Positions 49,098-59,284 of a stretch of DNA of 64,000 nt are shown piece by piece. Source of the stretch: Symbiodinium natans. Its lineage: Eukaryota > Sar > Dinophyceae > Suessiales > Symbiodiniaceae. How positions within the stretch are numbered: the stretch's first letter is position 1; every line of letters starts with the position of its first letter. The notes under the pieces were generated by a model, which worked only from the letters and a program-made list of their open reading frames with translations, made no database searches and was not told the DNA's origin. The position numbers and the translations under genes were made by a program. The stretch covers positions 1 to 64,000 of the forward strand of contig CAJNDS010002524.1 in NCBI GenBank assembly GCA_905221605.1. Reading direction: 5' to 3'.

Positions 49098-49231
49098 GAT
49101 TGGGATGTTCCGCCTGATGTGAACAGTCCTTGGTTTAGGGTTCAGGGCCTATGGAGTTTAGAGTAGGGACGTTCCCCCCCTTATTCTAGCAGTCTTAACA
49201 GGGATTTAGTATAAGGTGGAATATGCCAAGT
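49098..49231. mobile_element. Composite family C element C6
   Basis: Two left arms (TTGGGATGTTCCGCCTGATG and GGGACGTTCCCCCCTTATTC) with one right arm ending ATATGCCAAG, and TTTAGGG units between: a nested or partly duplicated copy. Confidence 0.55.
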
Positions 49232-49550
49232 GTAGGGAGTCTAATATAAGAGCCTATTCAATTAGTATGGGTGTTTTGGGCAGATTGTATTCCATCATCT
49301 GAACAGGGGTTTTTCAGGGGACAACGTTGGGTGCCTTTCATATCCAGTGTCCTGTATGACGTGCTTCTGGGTTGACGTGAGGATTAGGATTAGTATAGGT
49401 TTCAAGGCTTCGGTGCACCCGGTGCACCTTCTTACCTTTGGCACGCGAAGGCCTGAGCTCTAGAACCTAAGCCCACACGTCAGCACCCTTTCTGGCGATC
49501 CCGCTTCGAGGGCTTAGGAGGCTGTAAGAAAAGCAGGCTGGAGCTGCAGA

Positions 49551-49739
49551 ATGAAAACCCGCCTGTGCCTCGGACTCAACTCTGCAATGTTGTTTGAAGG
49601 CTCACGGGTAGTGATAAGTGGGGGGGGCTCGCTCCTTGACCCCTACAATCCCCTAAAGCCCTCTGAGGCATATGCCTCTTTCAGGGTCTCCCTCTTCCCT
49701 GTAAAGCCCCCAACTCCGGGCCAAAACTCTGATCCCTAA
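49551..49739 (+). CDS. Candidate exon
   Basis: ATG-initiated frame MKTRLCLGLNSAMLFEGSRV then VISGGGSLLDPYNPLKPSEA, 62 codons. The start codon is not verified. Confidence 0.45.
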   Translation: MKTRLCLGLNSAMLFEGSRVVISGGGSLLDPYNPLKPSEAYASFRVSLFPVKPPTPGQNSDP

Positions 49740-49914
49740 ACCCTAAACCCTTTTCCCTGAACCCTGAACCCGAAACCCTAAACCCTAGACCCTACAGCCT
49801 TGAAGCCCTATACCCTAAGCCCTAAGCCCTAAGCCCTAAGCCCTAAGCCCTAAACCCTACACCCTAAACCCTAAACCCTAAACCCTAGCCCTAAACCCTA
49901 AACCCTAAACCCTG

Positions 49915-49970
49915 GAGGCCATGGAGGCGCTCCAGGCCGAAGACTTGCGCCCGCAGCTCAAGGGGGCCCA
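49915..49970 (+). CDS. Short candidate exon
   Basis: Frame EAMEALQAEDLRPQLKGAQ between a CCCTAAA tract and TTTAGGG repeats. Confidence 0.4.
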
Positions 49971-50509
49971 GGTTCCCTTTATTTAAGGCTGAAGGGGGTT
50001 TAGGGTTTAGGGTTTAGGGTTTGGGGTTTAGGTTTAGGGTTTACGGTTTGGGGTTTGGGGTTTAGGGTTTGGGGTTTAGGGTTTAGGTCCAGGGTTCAGG
50101 GTTTAGGGTTCAGGGTGCATCGGGGGAGTATGGGCCGGATTTCGCCCTCCTTTCCATACACCCTTGCTTCCTTGTGTTCCCTTTTGGCGATACAAGCGAT
50201 ATTAAGCTCTGACCCAGCATCCGCTGTAATTTTGGGACCTTAATACTGTTTTAGGGGGTCATTATAGTACGAGTATATAAGGACCATAAGGGAATAGTAC
50301 TGGTAGCTATTCCGAACCCTATAGTAGCTCACCCTGTTTGTTTTTCCCCAAAGGCAGAAGCCGTAGGTACAAACTCCCCTACACCCTATAAACCCTATGA
50401 ACCCTAAAGTCTAGAGCCCTAAACCCTAAACCCTAAACCCTAAGCCCTAAGCCCTAAACCCTAAACCCTACACCCTAAACCCTAACCCTCAACCCAAAAG
50501 AAGCTCTTA

Positions 50510-50563
50510 CTCAGGATTTGCTGTACCGCCTCGGCTTCGACCAGGTGCCTGTGGTTCCTCCCT
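50510..50563 (+). CDS. Short candidate exon
   Basis: Frame EALTQDLLYRLGFDQVPVVP; CCCTAAA upstream, TTTAGGG array (50577-50733) downstream. Confidence 0.45.
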
Positions 50564-50576
50564 GAGGGAGTTGCAG

Positions 50577-50733
50577 GGTTTAGGGTTTAGGGTTTAGGGT
50601 TTAGGGTTTAGGGTTTAGGGTTTAGGGTTTAGGGTTTAGGGTTTAGGGTTTAGGGTTTAGGGTTTAGGGTTTAGGGTTTAGGGTTTAGGGTTTAGGGTTT
50701 AGGGTTTAGGGTCGGGGTTTAGGGTTTAGGGTT
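50577..50733. repeat. TTTAGGG array
   Basis: Over twenty perfect units with one interruption near 50712. Confidence 0.95.
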
Positions 50734-50745
50734 GCTGACAAGGAA

Positions 50746-50850
50746 TTTACCAGTTGCCACTGTAGCCATAGAGTAAGTGGTTCATGCCTTCGTAATCATG
50801 GAAATGTAGTTCGAGCTCTTCAACGGCAATTGAGTCCAGGGCCTGGACTG
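50746..50850. CDS. Candidate exon open on both strands
   Basis: Minus frame IAVEELELHFHDYEGMNHLL ends at GTAAAT. Plus frame EFTSCHCSHR ends at GTAAGT, or continues SGSCLRNHGNVVRAL. Each strand has a good donor, so strand cannot be set by eye. Confidence 0.4.
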
Positions 50851-51048
50851 GGTTCAGGGCCCTAGACCCCTGAACCCCTACACCCTGCGTGCCCAGTTTA
50901 GGGTCCCAAACCCCAATCCCTAAACCCCAAACCCGAAACCCCAAACCCCAAACCCCAAACCCTAAACCCTAAGCCCTAACCCCAAACCCCAAACCCTAAA
51001 CCCTAAGCCCTAAACCCTAAACCCTAAACCCTAAACCCTTCATGCCCC

Positions 51049-51180
51049 AAGCTTCGGATGGCAGGGGCCCCGCGGCTTCCAGCCGCGGTGGCTGGGCCGT
51101 TGGTACGCCTTGCTGGAGGCCCTGGCTTTGGCCTACTGGCTGGTGCCCCTATATCACCCCTTGAAGGTTTTAGGGTTTAG
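51049..51180 (+). CDS. Candidate exon
   Basis: Frame FGWQGPRGFQPRWLGRWYAL then LEALALAYWLVPLYHPLK, aromatic-rich with a possible membrane helix. No domain. Confidence 0.5.
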   Translation, partial: KLRMAGAPRLPAAVAGPLVRLAGGPGFGLLAGAPISPLEGFRV

Positions 51181-51909
51181 GGTTTAGGGTTTAGGGTTTA
51201 GGGTTTAGGGAGGGCCCTCATTCCCGCATTCCCTACTAAGAACGGTTTTGGCCAAGGGCCTCAAGGGCATTTGGGGTTCAGATTGTTTTGGGGGATTTCG
51301 GGTTCAGGGTTTAGTGGTTTATGGTTTAGGGGTTTAGGGTTTAGGGTTTGGGGGTTTAGGGTTCACTGGTTTAGGGGTTTAGGGTTTAGGCTTTAAGGGG
51401 CTTAGGCTTCAGGATGGCCCAGTTGTTGCCAGCTTGAGGGGGAATCCTCGGGTGCAGAATCACATGTCAGAGTGCAGGGCTTCGGTTTCGGGTTTAGGGT
51501 TTAGGGTTTAGGGCCTGGCTTTTTGCAGGATCCGACGAGCCTAAGCTAGAAACTTAGTGTACAGATCATGATGCGCCGATCTGCCCTGCGACCTAACCGT
51601 AAACCCTAAACCTTAAAACCCACTAGCCCTAAGCCCTAAGCTCGAAGCCCTAAACCCTAAGCCCGAAACCCTACCTCCCCTAAGCCCTAACTCCCCTAAG
51701 CCCTAAGCCCTAGGCCCCAAGCCCTAAGCCCTAAGCTCTAAGCCCTAAGCCCGAACCCCTAACTCCCCTAAGACCTAAGCCCTAAGGCCTAAGGCCTAAG
51801 CCCTGAACGGAAGCCCGGAGATCGGACAAGAGTTGTCATTGCAGACCTTTTTGCCCTGGAGGTCCTTGTGGATGCAAGCCAGCCAGGCAGAGAAATGCAT
51901 CCCTCGCTC

Positions 51910-52080
51910 GGTAGGCCCTTTTGGGGCATTCTATATCTTTCCCCTTATTGGGGTTTAGGGTTTAGGGTTTAGGGTCCCTTGCTCGGTAGGCCCTTATTGG
52001 GACATTTTGTTTTTTCCCCCTCGTGGCTGTGAGAGGTTCATAATCAAGAATATTCAGAAGGTTTGAAGGAGCATCCTAGC
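51910..52080. mobile_element. Family D element D4 with telomeric insertion
   Basis: The arm CTCGGTAGGCCC occurs twice (51908 and 51980) with a TTTAGGG patch between. The right part (GGAGCATCCTAG) matches D2 (37396-37498). Confidence 0.55.
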
Positions 52081-52105
52081 TTGACGGGTTTCGTTCCCTC
52101 AGGGG

Positions 52106-52186
52106 TCCCGAGGCTTGTGGACTTTGCATCCAAGTGTTCCTTTCCAGTTTGCAGCTCGATCGTGCCTCCCTCCTCCAATCCGCCCT
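52106..52186 (+). CDS. Candidate exon
   Basis: Frame LRGPEACGLCIQVFLSSLQL then DRASLLQSA. The minus strand is open as well. Confidence 0.35.
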
Positions 52187-52583
52187 AAACCCCTAAACCC
52201 CTAAACGCCTACACCCCCAAACCCCTAACCCCTAAATCCTAAACCCTAAGCCCCTAAACCCCTATAAACCCTATAAACCCCTATAAACCCCTATAAACCC
52301 CCAAACCCCGAAACCCCCAAACCCCTGAACCCCTGAACCCCTAAACCCCTACACCCTAAACTCCTAACCCCTAAACCCCAAACAAACACCAAGTGAAAGT
52401 TCTCGCGCAGGACAGCCGCTTCAGCTGACGCCGTCCCGCAGGTGCAGCGCAGAGAGCGTGTGGGGGGGGGGGGGGGGGGGTTCCCAAAATGGGGTTGTAC
52501 CCAAAATGGTGTTGTGCCCGGTTAATTTCAGGGGGTTCTAGAGAAAGCTTCGAAAATTTTAGGCCCATGTCTCCACGCAGCTG

Positions 52584-52700
52584 TACATGTTTCGCACGAT
52601 TGCTTGTGTCACTTTCCTACGGCAGTGGCTGTTGCACAGTTTGCTCTTTGCTCCTGTTGTTGATGATGATGAGTCTGATAGCGGCGACGATGATGGTCAC
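52584..52700 (+). CDS. Candidate exon leading into an Asp-rich tract
   Basis: Frame YMFRTIACVTFLRQWLLHSL then LFAPVVDDDESDSGDDDGHG; the Asp-rich part is the start of the GAT/GAC repeat. Confidence 0.4.
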
Positions 52701-53340
52701 GGTGTTCATGGTATCATGATGGTGACGACAATGGGGACAGATAGGATTTTGATGACGATGGTGATGCTGATGCTGCCGCTTCTGCTACTGACGACGATGA
52801 CGGGCATTTTTCAAGGTCCATGATGATTCTGAGTATGATGCGGAGGAGGACGTTGAGCACGACCCTGGATGCCGATGACGATTTTGACGATGATTATGAT
52901 GGTGATGACGATGGTGACGAGGCTGGGGTTGGGGATGTTGATGGTGATGCTGAGGAGAAGGAGGACGGCGCGAATCACAGGTGACTTCGTGTGATGACGA
53001 CGATGATGACCAAGATGATGACGATGACGATGTTGACGCTGATCGCGACGATGACGATGAAGATGGCCATGGCGTGACGACGATGATGGCGATGACGATA
53101 CGACGACGACGACGATGATGATGATGATGATGATGACGATGAGGTGTTGATGATTGATGCCTTTCATTCGGGTGATAAGGAGGGGGGATAAGATGATGCC
53201 GACAGCGGCATTCAATATTCTGACGATGACGATGTTGATGTTGTTGCTGCTGGCGGCGGCGGCGGTGGCGCTTCGTTGTCGTGGTCATCGTTGTTGTTGT
53301 TCTTCTTGGTGGAAGTGGTTTTTGGTGCCTATGCACTTTG
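52660..53340. repeat. Degenerate (GAT/GAC)n trinucleotide region
   Basis: About 680 bases dominated by GATGAC/GATGAT on +. Long open frames on both strands (Asp-rich on +, His/Arg/Ser-rich on minus to 254 codons) follow from the repeat; a real acidic linker on + remains possible. Confidence 0.8.
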
Positions 53341-53343
53341 ATG

Positions 53344-53528
53344 TCTGACGTACGCCCTGGCCAGGTGCGCATGGGGACGGTATCTCTTAGAGGACTGCTG
53401 ACTTCACATGTGCAGACACACCAAAATGCGCTATGCCCGCTATGTCGGATGGAGGCCATGCACAATCTTGTCCGTTCGGGTCCGTTTGGGCAGATGCGGT
53501 CAGTAGTCTCGCCGGTCACTTCGAAATA
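53344..53528 (+). CDS. Candidate C-terminal exon with CxxC
   Basis: Frame TVSLRGLLTSHVQTHQNALC then PLCRMEAMHNLVRSGPFGQM, ending with TAA at 53527. The H-x-x-x-x-C-P-x-C spacing recalls part of a zinc finger. Minus is also open. Confidence 0.4.
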
Positions 53529-53626
53529 AGCGTGGAGAGAAACACACACTGGGCAGCTGGAACCTCTGACCTGCGCTGACCTGCGCGCATTGCAGGATGT
53601 AGGGCATCCGAAGTCTCCTGAGCATT

Positions 53627-53790
53627 TAGGGTTTAGGGTTAAGGGTTTAGGGTTTCCGTACCCTAAACCCTAACCCTAAACCCTAAACCCTAAACCCCTA
53701 AACCCCTAAACCCCTAAACCCTAAACCCTAAACCCTAAACCCTAAACCCTAAACCCCTAAACCCTAAACCCTAAGCCCTAAACCCTTCTG
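53627..53790. repeat. TTTAGGG tract meeting CCCTAAA tract
   Basis: TTTAGGG units to 53655, then CCGTA, then CCCTAAA/CCCCTAAA units: an inverted telomeric junction able to form a hairpin. Confidence 0.9.
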
Positions 53791-53800
53791 CCTTCGCCCC

Positions 53801-53890
53801 TCAGCTGAAGGATGCTTCCGAGCCGGATCGTGCCCGGGCGGTGCTGACCTCCCTGAAACCACGGGCGCTGGGAGCTTGGCATGCTTGTGA
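53801..53890 (+). CDS. Candidate exon
   Basis: After GCCCCTCAG, frame LKDASEPDRARAVLTSLKPR then ALGAWHACEG. No domain. Confidence 0.5.
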   Translation, partial: SAEGCFRAGSCPGGADLPETTGAGSLACL

Positions 53891-54060
53891 GGGGCCCTTA
53901 GAAGGGACCTTTAGGGGGTTCATTAAGGGTGATTTGGGGGATTATTTAGGCCTTATAAGGGACCTTTGAGGGCTAGTTAAGGGTGATCTAGGGGGTGAGT
54001 TAGGCCCTCTTATGAGGGACCTTCGGGGTTTTTTTAGGTGGGTTGTTTAGGGGCTACTTA
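53888..54060. repeat. Tandem ~62-bp unit
   Basis: Three degenerate copies of a unit with AGGGACCTTT, TTAAGGGTGAT and TTAGGCCCT. Confidence 0.65.
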
Positions 54061-54424
54061 GGGAAGAAAAAGGGGCTACAATGAGGGGGGGGATCCCTCC
54101 TTGGACCCCTGCATGGCCTGTTTGCCTGTTTGAGGGGCCTCGACACTCCTTGCTGGCCCAGTACACCCTTTTGCCCCCCTTTTTGTGATTCTGGGTTACT
54201 GGGTTCCTTTGCAACCCTTAAACCCTATAAGCTCCTAGCCCTAAACCCTCAACCCTCTAAGACGCAAAAAAGGACAACCCTCATGATATGAGGGCATCCC
54301 AACCGAAAGTTCTCCCGACTCTGATCCGACCCCGAAACAACCGTTTAGCTCGACAGAGCAGCGACAATGAAAACGCCAGGCAACATGTACAGAAAAGCGG
54401 GCAGGTACACTATGGTGGCACAGT

Positions 54425-54538
54425 GTGCTTGGAGGTTCATGGTACTTAGTAACCCAACTACAACTGTACTTATAAGCCAATTATAAACCCAATAGGGTAC
54501 TTAAGGGGCTTTGAAGTGGGACCCTGAACCTCCAAGTG
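54425..54538. mobile_element. Inverted-repeat element J2
   Basis: GCTTGGAGGTTCATGGTACT and GGGACCCTGAACCTCCAAG inverted; the interior matches J1. Confidence 0.8.
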
Positions 54539-54569
54539 GGCTTTGCGCTGGTTCATGTTTCTCTGCAAA

Positions 54570-54682
54570 ATTTCGCCACTTGAGGTTGCGCAAGCTGCCG
54601 GTTGCGTGCAGCTGTGCGGCGGAGATGCTTGGAGTTTCCGAGGCATGTTCCCGATGCTAGGGCAATTTGCAAGGCGGTAGAC
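54570..54682 (+). CDS. Candidate exon
   Basis: Frame ISPLEVAQAAGCVQLCGGDA then WSFRGMFPMLGQFARR and a stop. No domain. Confidence 0.45.
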
Positions 54683-54793
54683 TCGGCAGGCTAATTGGGT
54701 ATGAAGGTGTTTCAGAGCTTAGGGCTTAGCTCAGGGCCTATACCTTATTATTAATTATACCTGACAGTCGTCTGGACATGGCGCTCCCGCACA

Positions 54794-54898
54794 GGTGACA
54801 CATGACGCCCACGCGCGCGCCTTGCAGGCCCTTGGGTCCTTCAATCACACGCATCTGTTCAGGAGTAAGCAGGATGAAGTCAGGATGAAGTCCACAAA
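54794..54898 (+). CDS. Candidate exon
   Basis: After GCACAG, frame THDAHARALQALGSFNHTHL then FRSKQDEVRMKST, before CCCTAAA repeats. Confidence 0.4.
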
Positions 54899-54954
54899 CC
54901 CTAAACCCTAAACCCTAAACACAGCGTTATTCATGGACTTCTGGATAGACGGGT

Positions 54955-55063
54955 GGTTCTCTGAATTAGGTTCCCTTCTTGGGTCCTATGTATCGTACCG
55001 GCACTCCTTAATAGAAGGACCCACAAACAAGTACCTGTCATTTAGAGAACTGCCCGATTCAGA
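54955..55063. mobile_element. Inverted-repeat element, family P
   Basis: GTGGTTCTCTGAATTAGGTT and the right part ending TTTAGAGAACTGCCC have inverted ends (GTTCTCTGAA/TTTAGAGAAC). A right arm recurs at 25440-25457. Confidence 0.6.
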
Positions 55064-55124
55064 GTATTTTTCTGAGGGGCGTTAAAGAGCCAACCTCGAT
55101 GTTCCGCAGACTTAACCTTCCCTG

Positions 55125-55322
55125 GGGTAGGTTTGGGGGCCCTACAAGAACTAGATTCTCTTGGGGCTTCAGAAGGAATTCATAGGGGATTGAGGGTCAT
55201 AAGACTCAAAGTGATGTTCAAACCTACCCCTGCTCTGGCTTTGGTAATTCTCTTTTGGCTTTATAAGGATTTCTAGGGGATTAAGGGTCATAAAAACGAA
55301 AAATAATCTTCAAAATCGACCC
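55125..55322. mobile_element. Element O, duplicated interior
   Basis: Two related halves each contain TAGGGGATTRAGGGTCATAA followed by AATC/ATGTTCAAA, with terminal GGGGTAGG and CCCCTGCTC. Probably two nested copies. Confidence 0.5.
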
Positions 55323-55699
55323 CTGCTCAGGAGCATGAGGATGTGTCCGCTGGTTCCTTTGGCTGCTGCGCCGTTGGGCCGTATGCACCTCAGCTCGCTG
55401 CGCGACTACCCCAAGGCCTAAACCTCTCCGGAGACTGGCTCCCCTGAACCCCATGAACTTTATGTAACTTCGGTGTGTATGTATACATATATATATATAA
55501 CTATATATGTTTATGTTCAATATAGATATGTATATATGTACCTGTTATGTATATATATATATACATTGATTTCAGGCTGAGTCCAGGCTACTCGTGTCGT
55601 ACCGACGACGGCCCCCCCTCAACCCTGAATTCTCATCCTCCCCAATCTATCTACTTGTCTTTTCTATCTTTTCTTTACCGCAGAAAACCCGAAAAACCC

Positions 55700-55735
55700 T
55701 CCCGAAACCCGAAACCCGAAACCCGAAACCCGAAA
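55700..55735. repeat. CCCGAAA variant block
   Basis: Five consecutive CCCGAAA units leading into CCCTAAA: local homogenisation of a telomeric variant. Confidence 0.85.
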
Positions 55736-55759
55736 CCCTAAACCCTAAACCCTAAACCC

Positions 55760-55866
55760 ACATGGCATCCATGATCGGCATAATGTGGCGGAGAGCGACC
55801 TTCGGAGTTCATGTCTGCCCGCATGACGCAGCGTCCTTGCTCGAGGCCGCTGAGCCCCTTCAGGGG
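55760..55866 (+). CDS. Candidate exon
   Basis: Frame MASMIGIMWRRATFGVHVCP then HDAASLLEAAEPLQ, resembling helical-repeat sequence. CCCTAAA upstream, TTTAGGG downstream. Confidence 0.5.
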
Positions 55867-56225
55867 GGGTTTAGGGTTTAGGGTTTAGGGTTTAGGGTTT
55901 AGGGTTTAGGGTTGAAATAAGTTCAGGTTTAGCTGGGGGTCGATCTGGAGAGTAAGACATGTTCCGCCACAAGGGGCACAAGATCTGGCGGCGACATAGT
56001 TGTCGCCCGGGATGGCGAGCCTCACGTGCAATGAGCAGGGAGCGCTGCGCTTGTTTCGGCAGGCGTACCAGGACACTGGCATTGATGTGTGCGCACCTGG
56101 ACGGTGGTGCGAGCATACTGTTTTGGGTTTAGGGTTTAGGGTTTTACTGTAGAACTATGTATCCCAACTGTCAGGACCTTTGTTGTCCAAGCCTCCCTAA
56201 GCAAGACCTAGCTTTTTACTTTAGA

Positions 56226-56349
56226 GCAGTCTGCGATTCAACAGGGCTTTGTGCGCTGCGTTCTCCAAATAGGAGCATCTACAGAAGACGTCGGGTCATT
56301 GTTGCGAGATGACACCTCCTCCTACTTGGCGGTCATGGGCAGTTTGAAG
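56226..56349 (+). CDS. Ankyrin-like exon
   Basis: Frame IQQGFVRCVLQIGASTEDVG then SLLRDDTSSYLAVMGSLK and a stop. G-x-V-x-x-V-L-x-x-G-A matches the ankyrin second helix. The next + exon is also ankyrin-like. Confidence 0.45.
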
Positions 56350-56593
56350 TAGCCCACTCCCCAAAGTACGATTACAAACCATTTGTGTTTCCTCTCTCTC
56401 ACACACGCACATTCATGCACATGCATCTGTAGGTGTCTAGGCATCGGGGTATGTATGTAGTTGCCCGACTCATTCCTAGCTTTGAACCTCCAAGTAGGAA
56501 GGAGTACAAGCAAACCCGAAACCCTAAGCCCTAAACCCTAAACCCTAAACCCCAAACCCTAAACCCTAAACCCTAAGCCCTAGACCCCAAATC

Positions 56594-56692
56594 TTGAGCT
56601 TGCTGAGCTGACCTCCGAGGTACTCACAGCAGGCGGAGCAGACCTATGGGAATGCCAGACATCCGGCTTTCTGTTCTGGAGCCTTTTTAAAG
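56594..56692 (+). CDS. Ankyrin-like exon
   Basis: Frame LAELTSEVLTAGGADLWECQ then TSGFLFWSLF, with the L-x-x-G-G-A-D turn. TTTAGGG repeats follow. Confidence 0.45.
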
Positions 56693-56910
56693 GGTTTAGG
56701 GTTTAGGGTTTAGGGTTTAGGGTTTAGGGTTTAGGGTTTAGGGTTTAGGGTTTGCTTGTACTCAAGGGGCGGTATAGAACCTCAGGCTCCCGAATACTCC
56801 CTACTACTCCCCAAGGCTCCCTGAGCCTCCCGAAGGTTTTCCCTTAAGAGCCCTATAACCTTACCCAGAGAGCCAAGTACCCTTGCGTTTTTTGGTGTAA
56901 ACCTAGGAGG

Positions 56911-57025
56911 TTTAGGGTTAGGGTTTAGGGTTTAGGGTTTAGGGTTTAGGGTTTAGGGTTTAGGGTTTAGGGTTTAGGGTTTAGGGTTTAGGGTTTAGGG
57001 TTTAGGGTTTAGGGTTTAGGGTTTA
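56911..57025. repeat. TTTAGGG array
   Basis: About sixteen units, 130 bases before a CCCTAAA array of opposite orientation. Confidence 0.95.
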
Positions 57026-57156
57026 TATGAGGAATCTTCCTTCAGGCTCATCGGGGTGCCTGGGAAAGAGCCATCTAAACCGCAGCCTTAGACCTGGAAA
57101 GCCTGAAACTCAAACCCTCAAGCCCCCTCGCCTAAATGCCAATCCTACACTCACCC

Positions 57157-57338
57157 TAAACCCTAAACCCTAAACCCTAAACCCTAAACCCTAAACCCTA
57201 AACCCTAAACCCTAAACCCTAAACCCTAAACCCTAAACCCTACCTCAACCCTAAACCCTAAACCCTAAACCCTAAACCCTAAACCCTAAACCCTAAACCC
57301 TAAACCCTAAACCCTAAACCCTAAACCCTAAACCCTAC
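57157..57338. repeat. CCCTAAA array
   Basis: About twenty-five units with one break (CTACCTCAA at 57241), ending CCCTACAG, which gives the acceptor of the next exon. Confidence 0.95.
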
Positions 57339-57340
57339 AG

Positions 57341-57462
57341 GAGCTGGACTTACATGGTGAACACTGTCAGCAACCCTCGTCTGCTGCCGGCGAGCGAAGT
57401 GGCACGGCAAGGAGGGCTCCGGCTCAAGGCCGGCGGGGCCTTTTCGAGCAGCGCTTGCCGAG
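57341..57462 (+). CDS. Candidate exon
   Basis: Frame RSWTYMVNTVSNPRLLPASE then VARQGGLRLKAGGAFSSSAC, between CCCTACAG and a TTTAGGG tract. An alternative frame starts QELDL, LRR-like. Confidence 0.45.
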
Positions 57463-57604
57463 TTTAGGGTTTAGGGTTTAGGGTTTAGGGTTTAGGGTTT
57501 CAGGGTTATATTCCAGAATCCTACTGCATATACATGGTTAACATTTGTCAATAGGCTAGGGTGTGAAGCCCATAGTAAAGTGAGGGTGGCGAGTGTAAGG
57601 GTAG

Positions 57605-57720
57605 TGGTAGCCTGGTGGTACCCTTTACCCCATTGTTTTTGGGTACTGGGTCCCTTGTAAATTGACAAGCCCCCCCCAAAAAGGGGTGCTCTCATCAGAA
57701 TATTGTTACTGGGCTACCAA
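57605..57720. mobile_element. Inverted-repeat element A6
   Basis: TGGTAGCCTGGTGGTACCCT and TTACTGGGCTACCAA, family A. Confidence 0.8.
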
Positions 57721-57734
57721 GAGACATGGGGGTC

Positions 57735-57860
57735 TTTGGGACTTTGGGTTGAGTGTAGTTCGACAATCTACCATCGGTAGGACATTGGGATCTTTTACGC
57801 TTGCCCCTATTTCGCTGAAGAAGATGATGTTGTTTAGAGATCTGTTCGCAAAGGGGCTTT
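57735..57860 (+). CDS. Candidate exon after A6
   Basis: Frame LSVVRQSTIGRTLGSFTLAP then ISLKKMMLFRDLFAKGL and a stop. Confidence 0.45.
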
Positions 57861-58134
57861 GACGGCCAAACCAAGGACTAGATTCTTGGGTTCAAGTGCT
57901 TACAGGGTTCTCAAGAGTTGTTGACTGGTTTAGGGCTGATGGGCATGTGCGGTTGAGCATTCTTTTGTGGATTCGGGACCCTCAGCCCCAGAAACCTCAA
58001 CCGTATTCTTCTCCTGTGGGCCTAAATTTTCCGGGACCCCAAGCCCAAAACCCTAAACCCTAAACCCTAACCCTAAACCCCAAACCCTAAGCCGCAAACC
58101 CTCAACACACCCCTAAAGCCCAAAAACACGCCTA

Positions 58135-58206
58135 GACTCTCGGCAGTCTGCGAGGCACAAGACCTGGAGAGCTTGGTGTGCAGCTTCCTTGTCTCTCGGA
58201 CTTGAG
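58135..58206 (+). CDS. Candidate exon
   Basis: Frame LSAVCEAQDLESLVCSFLVS. No domain. Confidence 0.4.
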
Positions 58207-58359
58207 CGTAGGGCATGGCTCTTTCGGACTTTGCAGCATGATGTGCTTCGGGTTTAGGGTGTAGGGTGTAGGGTGTAGGGTTTAGCGTTTAGGGTTCAGG
58301 GTGTAGGGTAGACCCTAGAATCCTTGAAAGGACCTGCTAGACCAGGTTACTAGGATGCC

Positions 58360-58475
58360 CAGCAGTACGCTTACTCGTTTTTTGGGGGGGGGGGGGGGTG
58401 AAGGATTCCCTTCTCAAGCCCCTTTAAGCAAAAAAGGGGGGGGGGGGGGCATCCTCTAGGTTCGGAGGTCCCCGA
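58360..58475. mobile_element. Family Z element with poly-G inserts
   Basis: Left arm ACTAGGATGCCCAGCAGTAC, interior CCCCTTTAAGCAAAAA, right CATCCTCTAGG. Related copy at 27439-27530 (CTAGGATGCCCAATAGTGCC). G runs have expanded inside. Confidence 0.55.
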
Positions 58476-58524
58476 AGAACCCGATGGTTATTAGGGTTTA
58501 GGGTTTAGGGTTTAGGGTTTAGGG

Positions 58525-58690
58525 ACAAATCTACGCCGCTTGGGAAGTTCCGTGGCAAGACGCTGAGGCGACATCCGCGTAGGCTCGCCCAACGCTCCGA
58601 GTAGGTTCCGAGTAGGTCGCATGCAGCCTCAGCATACGGTTTGGCCTCAGTCGCCTGCTCACTTTGAAAATACTTCAGGACCCTCACCCG
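58525..58690 (-). CDS. Candidate minus-strand exon
   Basis: Minus frame YFQSEQATEAKPYAEAACDL then LGTYSERWASLRGCRLSVLP. More protein-like than the + frames, which carry stops. Confidence 0.45.
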
Positions 58691-58795
58691 AATCCGCTTC
58701 TGAGCCCTAACCTTAAACCCCTCAACCCTCAACCCTAAACCCCGAACCCCCCAACACCCTAACAACCTAAACCATACATAAATGCCAAGCCGAGG

Positions 58796-58866
58796 TCTAC
58801 CTGAAGCGCGAGTCTGGCGACCGCTGGGGTAGCCTCCCTGTGGCCCTGGTGGCCGACGAGTTCAGG
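58796..58866 (+). CDS. Candidate exon
   Basis: Frame YLKRESGDRWGSLPVALVAD then EFR. No domain. Confidence 0.45.
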
Positions 58867-59152
58867 ATTTGGGGTTGAGGGATTTAGGGATTTTGGCTTT
58901 AGGGTTTAGGTTTTAAGGGATTATGGGGTTTAAGGTTAGGGTTTATACGGGGATTCGGGTAAGGGTTCTGAAGTCTGGGCCCTTGGGTTGTAGAGGGTAT
59001 ATTAATATAAGTGTGTTTTTTGTATTTGGTCACCAGTTAAGGGCCCATATTCAGGGACAATGCAACTACCCGTTTAGAATCCAAGCCCTAGACCCTGTTA
59101 AACCCCGCATCCTAAACCTTAAACTCCATATCCTCGGGTTTAGGGGCAGGTC

Positions 59153-59284
59153 GAAACTTCATAGCGCCCAAAAGCCGAGAGGACATGGCTGGTGGGAGGC
59201 CCGCGCCTAAAGCCGGGAAGGGTGCCTTTGTGCGCACGCGAATGGGCGGATGGGCACCTTACTGGCACCCTGGGCCTCCCAGGG
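59153..59284 (+). CDS. Candidate exon before a family G element
   Basis: Frame NFIAPKSREDMAGGRPAPKA then GKGAFVRTRMGGWAPYWHPG. Basic, Gly-rich. Confidence 0.45.

Noticed and set aside
51800-52186. Minus-strand protein kinase (IHKDL and SLGTPE peptides)
   Set aside because: The two motifs are in the wrong order for minus-strand transcription and the catalytic-loop Asn is missing; + frames are as good.
52785-53549. 254-codon minus-strand frame, the longest in the window
   Set aside because: Its His/Arg/Ser/Thr composition follows directly from the GAT/GAC repeat; the + strand is equally open.
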